This document shows positions 56,770-64,000 of a stretch of DNA of 64,000 bases, one piece after another. The notes beneath the pieces are model-generated. The model saw only the letters and a list, made by a program, of their open reading frames with translations, did no database searches and was not told the origin of the DNA. The position numbers were made by a program, and so were the translations under genes. The DNA comes from Amycolatopsis balhimycina FH 1894. Lineage in GTDB: Bacteria > Actinomycetota > Actinomycetes > Mycobacteriales > Pseudonocardiaceae. Numbering within the stretch: the stretch's first letter is position 1; each line of letters begins with the position of its first letter. The stretch lies in the NCBI RefSeq assembly GCF_000384295.1, contig NZ_KB913037.1:6635533-6699532 (forward strand), read 5' to 3'.

Positions 56770-57687
56770 TTACCGGCCCGGCAATGCCGGGGCGGACGCC
56801 GGTACTTCGGGGCTCCGGTACCCGAGCCGGCCTCGGGTGGCGATGACGACCACTGCGGCGGCCACACCCGACGAGACCAGGAACGTCAGCGCGATGTCGT
56901 CGACGGTCGTGCTGGGGAAGAGCTCCGTCCACGCGATCGACATGGTGTTGTTGACGCTGGTGTGCACCAGCATCGCGATCGGCAGGCTTTCGCCGCTCCG
57001 GTTGAACACCCACGTCATCAGGATGCTGAAGAGGGTCGTGGTGGCGATGAACTCGACGATCGTCCACACGGTCACCTCCGGCCAGTGGCCCCACTCGGAG
57101 AAGAACAGCGGCACGTGCCACAGGCCCCACAGCGGCCCGAGGATGAGCGTGCCGCGCAGCGGCCCGAACTTGGGCTGCAGGTGGGGCAGGGCGAAGTCAC
57201 GCCAGCCGGGCTCTTCGGCGAGGCCCGTCGTGACCAGTTGCAGCACCAGGCCGGGGACCAGGGCCACGAACACCATCGCGCTCGGGAGGTGGATGTCACC
57301 GCCGTTGAGCACGAAGCTCGTCACGACGAGCGCCGCCGGCACGCCGAGGATCGAGCCGGCGTACCAGCGCCAGTTCACGTTCCACTTCAGCAACCGGCCG
57401 GCCCAGCGCCGCAGGCCCGGGCGGCCGTGGGCGGCCGCGGTGACGATGAACGCCGCCAGGATCGGGCCGAGGTAGGCGCCGGGCAGCACGCCGAGCAGCT
57501 GGGTCGTGCCCAGGATCTTCGGGAAGTCGAAGTCCGGCTCCACGCCGAGGCCGGTCTTGCCCAGGATGTACGGCGTCCACGCGATCCAGCTGAGTGCGAA
57601 CGCGAGGGTGAAGAAGCTGACGAGCGGGTTCCGGGCGATCAGGCCACGGATTCCGCTGTGCGGTGCGGTTTTCTGCGGAACTGCCAC
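56770..57687 (-). CDS. CPBP-family intramembrane metalloprotease-like protein
   Basis: 305 residues with about eight membrane segments. CPBP/Abi motifs are intact: GLAEEPGWRDFALP (EExxxR), GLWHVP (FxxxH-type) and LVHTSVNN (HxxxN/D). Such glutamate proteases process prenylated or other membrane proteins, and in bacteria some give bacteriocin self-immunity. Located next to the ABC exporter genes on the same strand, 33 bp after the permease stop. Confidence 0.88.
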   Translation of the reverse strand: MAVPQKTAPHSGIRGLIARNPLVSFFTLAFALSWIAWTPYILGKTGLGVEPDFDFPKILGTTQLLGVLPGAYLGPILAAFIVTAAAHGRPGLRRWAGRLLKWNVNWRWYAGSILGVPAALVVTSFVLNGGDIHLPSAMVFVALVPGLVLQLVTTGLAEEPGWRDFALPHLQPKFGPLRGTLILGPLWGLWHVPLFFSEWGHWPEVTVWTIVEFIATTTLFSILMTWVFNRSGESLPIAMLVHTSVNNTMSIAWTELFPSTTVDDIALTFLVSSGVAAAVVVIATRGRLGYRSPEVPASAPALPGR

Positions 57688-57720
57688 GACGATCCTTTCT
57701 CGAGTGTCTGATGTGGACGG

Positions 57721-60186
57721 TTATTCGCCGACGCGCATGGCCGCGACGGCGGCCGGGCGAAGAGCGAACCGGGTGGGAATCGCGATGGCGCCCCAGCCGA
57801 GGAGGGCGGCGGCCGCGACGATGCCGAGGTAGACCAGCGGCGGCACGGCGGGGATGGCGGCGCCGGTCAGGCTGAGGCTGATCCCGACCAGCGGCGGCAG
57901 CGCGGCCAGCGAGCCGAGCACGACCGCGGCCACGACGACGACGGCCGCTTCGCGCCGCGTCATGGCGCGGACCTGGCGGGGTTTCGCCCCGACCAGCCGC
58001 AGCAGCGCGAACTCGCGGATCCGGGCGGCGGTGGCCAGGACCAGGATGTTCACCACCGCGATCGCGATGAAGGCGATCAGCACGAGGTTGAGCAGCAGGT
58101 TCACCGTGGACTGCGCGCCCGCGGCGTCGTTCTGCGCCGTCGCGAACGACTTCCGGTCGGTGACGCGGATTTCCGGGTACGCCCGCAGGAAATCGGCTCC
58201 CGGCGCACCCGCGACCAGGATCTCGTCGTCGAGCCCGCTCGTGGTGTGCCCGGCGACGGCGTCGTGCGGCAGCGTCAGGTCACCGAACCCGAGGCCGCTG
58301 CCGTAGATCGCGACGACGCGGGCGTTGTGGGGAGTGCCGTCGCCGAGCCGCATCGAGATCGTCCCGCCGAGGTTCACCCCGAACGTGCCGGCCGCGTTCT
58401 CGCTCACGGCGACGGCGTCTCCGGTGAGCCCGTCCAGGCTGCCCCGGCGCACGTCGAGGTGCATGACCCGGCCGAGCCCGTCCGGTGTGACGCCCTGCGC
58501 GGAGTAGCCCTCGGTCATCGGCTCACCGAACATCTGCGCAGTGACCAGAACCTGCGTTCGCACCACGGAAACCGCCGCGGTCACCCCCGGCGCTCGCCGG
58601 ACAGCGTCAGCTACCGCGGGGGCGATGCCGCCGTCGGCCACGAGCACCTGGTCGGCGAGCAGGCCGGTCTCGGTCTGGTGCCGCGCCGCGGCGGCGGTCG
58701 TCGTGACGGTGAAGATCTGCGCCGCCGCCAGCGTCACGCCCATGATCAGCGGGGTGGTCGCGGCACCGAGCCGCCGGGAGCGGGCGCGGGTGTTGGCCCC
58801 GGCGAGGAACCCGGTGGACCCGTGGCGCAGCCCGAGCGCGCCGAGCACCGACGAGGTCGCGGTGAGCAGCCGCGGGCCGAGCAGCGCGATGGCGACGACC
58901 AGCAGCAGCGCCGACGACGCCGCGCCGGCTGTCCCGGCCGTTCCGCTGATCACCAGCGGGAGCGCGATGCCCGCCACGGTCCCGGCGATCGCGAGCACCC
59001 AGCCTGTGAGCACCCGCCCGCGGCCGAGCTTGGGCGGTTCGACGGCGGCTTCGCCCAGCGCGTCGACCGGGCTGATCCGCGCCGCGCGGCGGCCGGCGAT
59101 CAGGCCGGCCGCGACCGCGGACAGCACGGACCCGACGACCGCGGCGACGATCGGGAGCGGGCCGATCACGAACCCGAAGCCCGCGGGGATCGAGCCGTAG
59201 CGGACGAACACGCCGTGCAACCACAGGCTCAGGGCGACTCCGGGGCCGACGCCGAGTACGGCCGCCACCGCCGACACCAGGGCGGACTCGATGCCGATCA
59301 GCCGGTAGATGTGCCCCGGCCCCGCCGCGATCGCCCGCAGGAGGGCGAACTCGCGACGGCGCTGCTGGATGGCCAGGCCGAGGGTGCTGGCGACGACCAG
59401 CAGGACGACCATGAACATCGTCCCGCCGAACGAGGCCGCGACGACCGTCAAGAACGAGCGTGCCGCACCGACGTCGAGGAACTCGGCCGCGGCCCGGTCG
59501 TCGCCGGTGGCCGTCGCCACCCCTGGCACGGCCGCGCCGATCCGCGGGGAGAGGTCCGTTTCGTCGACGCCGGGCGCGGCCAGCACGGCGACGGCGTCGA
59601 CCACGTCCGGCCGGCCGGCGACGACTCGGGCCTGTTCGTCGGTGAAGAACGCCGACGGCTGCCCGGCCGCGATGGTGCCGACCACCCGGTACGACGACGC
59701 GATCCCGCCGACCGTCACTTCGGCGACATCGCCGACGCGCCCGGCGTCGAGCACGACCTCGTCGGGCCGCTCCGGCGCCCGGCCACCGGTGAGCGTGCCG
59801 GCACCGAGCCGCGTCGACGACCATCCGTGGGCGACGAGCGGAGCCGATCCGGCCGGCCCGCGCAGGGCCGCCCGCACGCTGACATCGGGCACGACCGCTG
59901 CGACCCCGGGCACCCGGGCGATGCCGGCGGCGCGGGCGACGGGCAGCGGAACGCGCTCGGCGAACCGCTGGCCGGGTTCGTCCCCTGTGGACAGTGTCTG
60001 CTCCGCGGTGACGACCACCGCGGCGGCGGCGTAGCGCTGCGGCGGGATTCCCGAGCGCAGCCCGGATTCGAGCAGGACGCCGCTCGCGGTGATCAAGGCG
60101 GAACCGGCGAACACCGCGACGAACGCGGCGGCGAACGCCGTCCGGCGCGCGCGGATCGTCTGCCAGGCCAAGGCGAACATGCTCAT
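57721..60186 (-). CDS. FtsX/MacB-like ABC transporter permease
   Basis: 821 residues from ATG 60186, overlapping the ATPase stop by one base. Two FtsX units: TM near the start (AFAAAFVAVFAGSALITASGVLLESG), a large outer domain (about 45-250), then TM2-4 (FLTVVAASFGGTMFMVVLLVVASTLGL, YRLIGIESALVSAVAAVLGV), and a duplicated second half ending FALRPAAVAAMRVGE. The REFALLRAIAAGP and REFALLRLVGAKP coupling helices mark both halves. With the ATPase it forms an exporter of the lipid, lipoprotein or antibiotic-resistance kind. Confidence 0.9.
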   Translation of the reverse strand: MSMFALAWQTIRARRTAFAAAFVAVFAGSALITASGVLLESGLRSGIPPQRYAAAAVVVTAEQTLSTGDEPGQRFAERVPLPVARAAGIARVPGVAAVVPDVSVRAALRGPAGSAPLVAHGWSSTRLGAGTLTGGRAPERPDEVVLDAGRVGDVAEVTVGGIASSYRVVGTIAAGQPSAFFTDEQARVVAGRPDVVDAVAVLAAPGVDETDLSPRIGAAVPGVATATGDDRAAAEFLDVGAARSFLTVVAASFGGTMFMVVLLVVASTLGLAIQQRRREFALLRAIAAGPGHIYRLIGIESALVSAVAAVLGVGPGVALSLWLHGVFVRYGSIPAGFGFVIGPLPIVAAVVGSVLSAVAAGLIAGRRAARISPVDALGEAAVEPPKLGRGRVLTGWVLAIAGTVAGIALPLVISGTAGTAGAASSALLLVVAIALLGPRLLTATSSVLGALGLRHGSTGFLAGANTRARSRRLGAATTPLIMGVTLAAAQIFTVTTTAAAARHQTETGLLADQVLVADGGIAPAVADAVRRAPGVTAAVSVVRTQVLVTAQMFGEPMTEGYSAQGVTPDGLGRVMHLDVRRGSLDGLTGDAVAVSENAAGTFGVNLGGTISMRLGDGTPHNARVVAIYGSGLGFGDLTLPHDAVAGHTTSGLDDEILVAGAPGADFLRAYPEIRVTDRKSFATAQNDAAGAQSTVNLLLNLVLIAFIAIAVVNILVLATAARIREFALLRLVGAKPRQVRAMTRREAAVVVVAAVVLGSLAALPPLVGISLSLTGAAIPAVPPLVYLGIVAAAALLGWGAIAIPTRFALRPAAVAAMRVGE

Positions 60187-60935
60187 CACCACTCCCCGAG
60201 GTGGGTCATGCGCTGGGCGATCCGCTCCGGGTCCGCGCCGGTCAGCTCGCCGACGATCCGGCCGTCGGCGAGGAACACCACGGTGTCCGCGTAGGAGGCC
60301 GCGACCGGGTCGTGCGTGACCATCAGCGCCGTCTGGCCCCACCGGTCCACCGTCTGGCGCAGGGTGCCGAGCACCTGCCGCGCGGTGCGGGTGTCCAGCG
60401 CGCCTGTCGGCTCGTCGAGGAACACCACCTCGGGCCGGGTGACCAGGGCACGGGCGATCGCGACGCGTTGCTGCTGGCCGCCGGAAAGCTTGCTCGGACG
60501 GCGGTCGAGGGGGACGTCCAGCTCGACCGACCGGACGACCTCGGCGAGGAACACCGGGTCGAACCGCTGGTTGCCCAGGCGCAGCGGGAGCACGATGTTC
60601 TGCTCGACCGTGAGCGCGTCCAGGAGGTTGTAGGACTGGAAGACGAAGCCGATCCGCTCCCGCCGCAACGCGGTCAGCTCGGACTCGCGGCGCCCGGTCA
60701 GCTCGGTGTCGCCCAGCATGATGCGGCCCGAGGTGGGCCGGTCCAGGCCTGCGGCGCAGTGCAGGAAAGTGCTCTTGCCCGACCCGGACGGGCCCATGAT
60801 CGCCGTGAAGCTCCCGCGCCGCAGGCCGAGGGTCACGTCCTTGAGCGCGGTCACGGCGGCGTCGCCCTTGCCGTAGGTCTTCGCCACGGACTCCATCCGC
60901 ACCGCGTATTCGAGCCCGTTCGCGACCGCTGTCAT
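60186..60935 (-). CDS. ABC transporter ATP-binding protein (MacB/LolD type)
   Basis: 249 residues. Complete nucleotide-binding domain: Walker A GPSGSGKST, Q-loop FVFQSYNLLDALTVEQN, signature KLSGGQQQRVAIARAL, Walker B VVFLDEPTGALD, H-loop MVTHD. Co-transcribed with the permease. Divergent from a two-component system over 160 bp containing a perfect palindrome, a common arrangement for stress-induced efflux. Confidence 0.95.
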   Translation of the reverse strand: MTAVANGLEYAVRMESVAKTYGKGDAAVTALKDVTLGLRRGSFTAIMGPSGSGKSTFLHCAAGLDRPTSGRIMLGDTELTGRRESELTALRRERIGFVFQSYNLLDALTVEQNIVLPLRLGNQRFDPVFLAEVVRSVELDVPLDRRPSKLSGGQQQRVAIARALVTRPEVVFLDEPTGALDTRTARQVLGTLRQTVDRWGQTALMVTHDPVAASYADTVVFLADGRIVGELTGADPERIAQRMTHLGEW

Positions 60936-61020
60936 GGCCGGTTTCCTTTCCCCTGGAATCTGGTGATCCAGACGCTATGAGCGGGCGGGGCGCGGCACAC
61001 GGGGCTGGAATCCCGAACCA

Positions 61021-61042
61021 GGGGTGTAGCCAGCTACACCCC
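61021..61042. promoter_or_regulatory. Perfect palindrome between ABC operon and two-component system
   Basis: GGGGTGTAG (61021-61029), CCAG, CTACACCCC (61034-61042): nine-base perfect arms. It is 86 bp before the ABC start and 54 bp before the kinase start. Candidate binding site of the response regulator encoded at 62292. Confidence 0.75.
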
Positions 61043-61095
61043 CTCGGGGGGTTCAGTAGGGTGCGGACACGGCACCGCAGGCCAGGGGAGCGGCG

Positions 61096-62301
61096 ATGAG
61101 GACAGCGATCAGACGCAGCACCGGCGCGACCGCGGTGCTGGCATCCGGGCTGCAGACCGCGCTGCCCGCCCTGGCCGGCGTGTTCGTCGCGCCACTGCTG
61201 GTGGTGCTGCTGCCCTTCGTGCCGGCGGCGGCCAAGCCGGTGCGGGCGCTGGCCGGGCTCGAACGGGAGCGGGCCGGGCGGCACCTCGGGTACCGCCTGC
61301 CGGAGGCCACCCACGTCGAGGACGGCAGCCGGTGGCGCGCGGTCCGGGACCCGGCCACCTGGCGCGACCTGCTCTGGATGGTCGTGCACGGATTCGCGGG
61401 CACCTTCTTCGGCGTGACCGGCACCGCGTTGTGGCTCGCGATCGTGACGAGCGCGCTGACACCCGCGTATTGGCGGCTGTTCCCGCCGGGCAGCTTCACC
61501 GGGATGCTCATCCGGATCGAGACCTGGCCGGAGGCGCTCACGCTGCCGCTGCTGCAGGCGGCGACGTACGCCGCCGCGGTGATCTGGCTGGTGCCGCTGG
61601 TCGCCCGCGGCCAGCTCCGGCTCGCGCGTTCGCTGCTCGGGCCGAGCGACGCCGAGGTGCTGGCCCAGCAGGTCGAGACCCTCACCCGGACCAGGGCCGA
61701 GGCGCTGGAGTCGCACGGCGCCGAACTGCGTCGCATCGAGCGCGACCTGCACGACGGGATCCAGGCCCAGCTGGTCGCCGTCGCGGTGCGGATCGGCCTC
61801 GCCGAACGCACCCTGGGGACCGACCCGGAGAGCCCGGCGACGGCGTTGCTCAAGGACGCCAGGACGGGGATCGAGGACTCCCTGGGCACCCTCCGCGAAA
61901 TCATCCGCGGCATCTACCCGCCGATCCTCGCCGACCGGGGACTGAGCGGTGCCGTCCACGCACTGGCCGGCGGGCAGCGCATCCCGGTCACCGTCCGCGT
62001 GCCCGACGACCTGCCCCGGCCACCGGCGGCGATCGAGGCGGCGGCATACTTCGTCGTCGCCGAGTCGCTGACCAACGTCACCAAGCACAGCACGGCCGCA
62101 CACGCCGAAGTGATCCTCGACGGCGACGGGCAGAGCCTGCGCGTCACGGTCCGCGACGACGGCCAGGGCGGCGCCGATGCCGAAGGCGGCAGCGGGTTGT
62201 CCGGCATCCGGCGCCGGGTCGCGGCGCTGGACGGAACCGCCCGGATCGACAGTCCGGTGAACGTGGGAACGACGATCGAGGTACTGCTGCCATGCGCATA
62301 G
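61096..62301 (+). CDS. Membrane-bound NarL-type sensor histidine kinase
   Basis: 401 residues; GGGGAG before the ATG. Four membrane segments lie in the first 180 residues (LPALAGVFVAPLLVVLLPFVPAA, WMVVHGFAGTFFGVTGTALWLAIV, YAAAVIWLVPLVARG), with little extracytoplasmic sequence. HisKA_3 motif: ELRRIERDLHDGIQAQLVAVAVRIG (His in DLHDG). ATPase: FVVAESLTNVTKHS and VRDDGQGG, GSGLSGIRRRVAALDG. The response regulator overlaps by ten bases. This type of kinase senses the membrane or cell-wall antibiotics and controls the divergent ABC exporter. Confidence 0.92.
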   Translation: MRTAIRRSTGATAVLASGLQTALPALAGVFVAPLLVVLLPFVPAAAKPVRALAGLERERAGRHLGYRLPEATHVEDGSRWRAVRDPATWRDLLWMVVHGFAGTFFGVTGTALWLAIVTSALTPAYWRLFPPGSFTGMLIRIETWPEALTLPLLQAATYAAAVIWLVPLVARGQLRLARSLLGPSDAEVLAQQVETLTRTRAEALESHGAELRRIERDLHDGIQAQLVAVAVRIGLAERTLGTDPESPATALLKDARTGIEDSLGTLREIIRGIYPPILADRGLSGAVHALAGGQRIPVTVRVPDDLPRPPAAIEAAAYFVVAESLTNVTKHSTAAHAEVILDGDGQSLRVTVRDDGQGGADAEGGSGLSGIRRRVAALDGTARIDSPVNVGTTIEVLLPCA

Positions 62302-62927
62302 TGCTCGCCGAGGACAACGCACTCCTGCGGGAGGGGATCTCGCTGCTGGTCAAGAGCGCGGGGCACGAGATCGTGGGGATCGCGGCCAGCGGCCCGGAGA
62401 TCCTTCCGACGCTGCTGAAGCACCGGCCGGACATCGCGGTCCTCGACGTCCGGATGCCCCCGACCTTCCGCGACGAAGGCCTGCGCGCGGCGATCGCGGC
62501 CCGCGAGCACCTTCCCGGGCTGCCGGTGCTGGTGCTGTCCCAGTACGTGGAGCAGGCCTACGCGAAGGAACTGCTGGCGACCGGCGCGGCCGGGACGGGC
62601 TACCTGCTCAAGGACCGGGTCGGCCGGGTCGAGGAGTTCCTGGACGCACTCGAGCGCGTCGCGACCGGGGGCACCGCGCTCGATCCCGAGGTGGTGGCCC
62701 AGCTGATGAACAAGCGTGACCCGCTGGACAGCCTCACCGCCCGGGAGCAGGAGGTGCTGCACCTCATGGCGCAGGGCCACGACAACCTTTCGATCGCCAG
62801 GGACCTGGTCGTCACCGAACGCGCGGTGACCAAGCACATCGGCAACATCTTCCGCAAGCTGGGCCTGCCCACCAGCGACAGCGGCCACCGGCGGGTGCTG
62901 GCCGTGCTCGCCTACGTCAACGCCTGA
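62292..62927 (+). CDS. NarL/LuxR-family response regulator
   Basis: 211 residues from the ATG at 62292, overlapping the kinase stop by ten bases. Receiver: VLAEDNALLREGISLLV, DIAVLDVRMPPTFRDEG (phosphoacceptor Asp), VLVLSQY and YLLKDRV. Output: LTAREQEVLHLMAQGHDNLSIARDLVVTERAVTKHIGNIFRKL. It likely binds the palindrome at 61021. Confidence 0.94.
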   Translation: MRIVLAEDNALLREGISLLVKSAGHEIVGIAASGPEILPTLLKHRPDIAVLDVRMPPTFRDEGLRAAIAAREHLPGLPVLVLSQYVEQAYAKELLATGAAGTGYLLKDRVGRVEEFLDALERVATGGTALDPEVVAQLMNKRDPLDSLTAREQEVLHLMAQGHDNLSIARDLVVTERAVTKHIGNIFRKLGLPTSDSGHRRVLAVLAYVNA

Positions 62928-63257
62928 GCCGGGGTCCGCGGTGTTGACGCCGTGACGCGCCGTCGAGCACCTCCCGCGTTGAGGTGCGAAGTAGTGTCGT
63001 GTGACGAAGTCCGGACGGGCAAGCTTGGCAAGGAAAACGGGCACTTCTGGTCGGTTGCTGGTCCTTTTTGGTGCGTCCCGGCCACGGCCGGCGATAGAGT
63101 GCAATGGCCACGCAGGGTGGAATCATACATTTTGGGTCAGTCGATTCTTTGTATCTTTCTTGACGTTCCCAGTGCTCGACAATGGCGTGCGCAAATCTGA
63201 AAGACTCGGGAAACGGCAATGGGTTGAGCGTTTCCGTCGGCGACAAATGGAGTTCGC
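62928..63257. other. 330-bp AT-richer gap before the ligase gene
   Basis: No gene found on either strand. Base composition is lower in GC than the rest (63000-63250), as expected for a promoter region or the border of a transferred segment. No clear promoter or terminator was seen. Confidence 0.4.
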
Positions 63258-64000
63258 TTGCTGTTCAGTGACGGGAAAGTACGCGCCGACTATGCGGATT
63301 TCGTGGACCGTCAGATCGCTGCTGTCCGCCGTGTCCACGCGGGCGAAGAGGATCTTCCCGCCTTGCACGCGGACAAACTCATTCGAACGCTGGTCGCCGC
63401 CGCGGATTCCCGGCAGTTCGGAAGTGCACTCGCCGGTTGGCGCGACGAGGAGACCGTGGTGCGGGCACGGGCGGACGAGCCGGCGGCCTTTGTCGAGAAG
63501 ATGCTGGCTGAACTCGCTGTCCTCGGTCAGGCGGAGTTCCGGTCCGGCTCGAGTGCGGTGTTCACCCGCCCGATAGGCGAGTTCCTGCACTACTACGAAT
63601 CCTCGGGAACCACCGGCGACCCGGTGGCCGCGCCCAAAGCACTGGACGACCTCGCCGCGAACACGATCAACATCGGCGAGATGTGGCGCCGGGTGCTCAC
63701 CCCGGCGGACTCCGCACTGATCCTGATCAACGGCCCGTTCGCGCCGGCCGGGTACCAGTTCGAAAAGGTGATGGAGTACCTGGGCGTGCTCTCGCTCCGC
63801 TTGTGGGTCGACAACGTCACCGGCGACTACACCCGGATCCTGCGGTTGCTGCGTGAACTCTCGGTCAGCACATACGTGGGTTCCCCTTCGCGCCTGCTGG
63901 AGATGCTGCATTTCGCGTACCGGCACGGAGAGCCGCTGCCCCGATTCCGCCGGCTGCTGCTCATGGCCGAGCAGGCCGGCCCGTCGCTGCTGCGGCACCT
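63258..64000 (+). CDS. AMP-forming ligase, phenylacetate-CoA ligase-like (5' part, runs off window)
   Basis: 247 codons in an open frame to the edge. Start TTG 63258 is proposed because GGAG is five bases upstream and an in-frame TGA at 63225 rules out a longer N-terminus. The nucleotide-binding motif YYESSGTTGDPVAAPK is at about residues 110-125 and LILINGPFAPAGYQFEKV follows, as in PaaK-type ligases that make aryl- or acyl-adenylates and pass them to CoA or a carrier protein. Further acceptor domains lie beyond the window. It may open another metabolite locus. Confidence 0.8.
   Translation, partial: MLFSDGKVRADYADFVDRQIAAVRRVHAGEEDLPALHADKLIRTLVAAADSRQFGSALAGWRDEETVVRARADEPAAFVEKMLAELAVLGQAEFRSGSSAVFTRPIGEFLHYYESSGTTGDPVAAPKALDDLAANTINIGEMWRRVLTPADSALILINGPFAPAGYQFEKVMEYLGVLSLRLWVDNVTGDYTRILRLLRELSVSTYVGSPSRLLEMLHFAYRHGEPLPRFRRLLLMAEQAGPSLLRH

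Noticed and set aside
60936..62322. Extension of the ABC permease frame upstream to 62322
   Set aside because: The frame is open by chance through the antisense of the two-component genes; the ATG at 60186 coupled to the ATPase stop is the true start.

Overview
The window is high-GC actinobacterial DNA. Its gene content (SARP and other actinobacterial regulators, lipobox and Tat lipoproteins, an LAXTG sorting signal, many GTGA/ATGA start-stop overlaps, several leaderless or TTG/GTG starts) fits a Pseudonocardiaceae chromosome, most likely Amycolatopsis. The genus is an inference; it rests partly on my recollection that long intergenic palindromes with a GTGAAGGCCACCTTGAGG core are common there.

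Layout. 1-9.6 kb: end of an ABC ATPase, its permease, a YncE/phosphoesterase fusion and a long SdrD-B repeat surface protein with an LAXTG signal. 9.6-17.2 kb: DyP peroxidase, beta-helix and small lipoproteins, a GNAT enzyme, an epoxide hydrolase behind a double palindromic operator, gene debris (remnant of a flavin-dependent oxidoreductase), a methyltransferase, a tautomerase and TetR. 17.5-25.9 kb: a secreted protein, a 1420-residue polymorphic toxin with its Imm7 immunity gene, a broken signal peptidase, a PAP2 membrane protein and a GH62 arabinofuranosidase under a perfect LacI-type palindrome. 26.2-27.6 kb and 46.0-47.4 kb: two copies of one module, a small MerR-type regulator, a 0.67-0.69 kb noncoding leader and a divergent 83-86-residue protein. 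29.2-38.9 kb: what looks like a small specialised-metabolism locus (acyltransferase/kinase-like fusion, a helical partner protein, two-component system, UbiA prenyltransferase, SARP). 38.9-45.9 kb: methyltransferase/MarR pair, deaminase, MBL hydrolase, AraC, a second SARP-like regulator, a ricin-type lectin and an AI-2E-type permease. 47.5-54.6 kb: a DUF6292-like protein, a fatty-acid desaturase and a partner-switching signalling block (RsbW-like kinase, STAS protein, two SpoIIE-type phosphatases), then TetR. 54.6-64 kb: a DUF1330/hydrolase operon, MarR, a CPBP protease, a MacB-like ABC exporter divergent from a two-component system across a perfect palindrome, and the start of an AMP-forming ligase that runs off the end.

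The strongest candidate for an undescribed system is the duplicated MerR module. In both copies the same promoter geometry (18-nt spacer) drives a long leader. The promoter-proximal part can form an H-type pseudoknot. A 15-bp terminator-like hairpin sits just before the regulator's ribosome binding site. Two base pairs covary between the copies, and most substitutions in the reading frame that crosses the leader are nonsynonymous. This points to a structured regulatory RNA or attenuator rather than a coding leader. No tRNA, rRNA, CRISPR array or intact transposase was seen.
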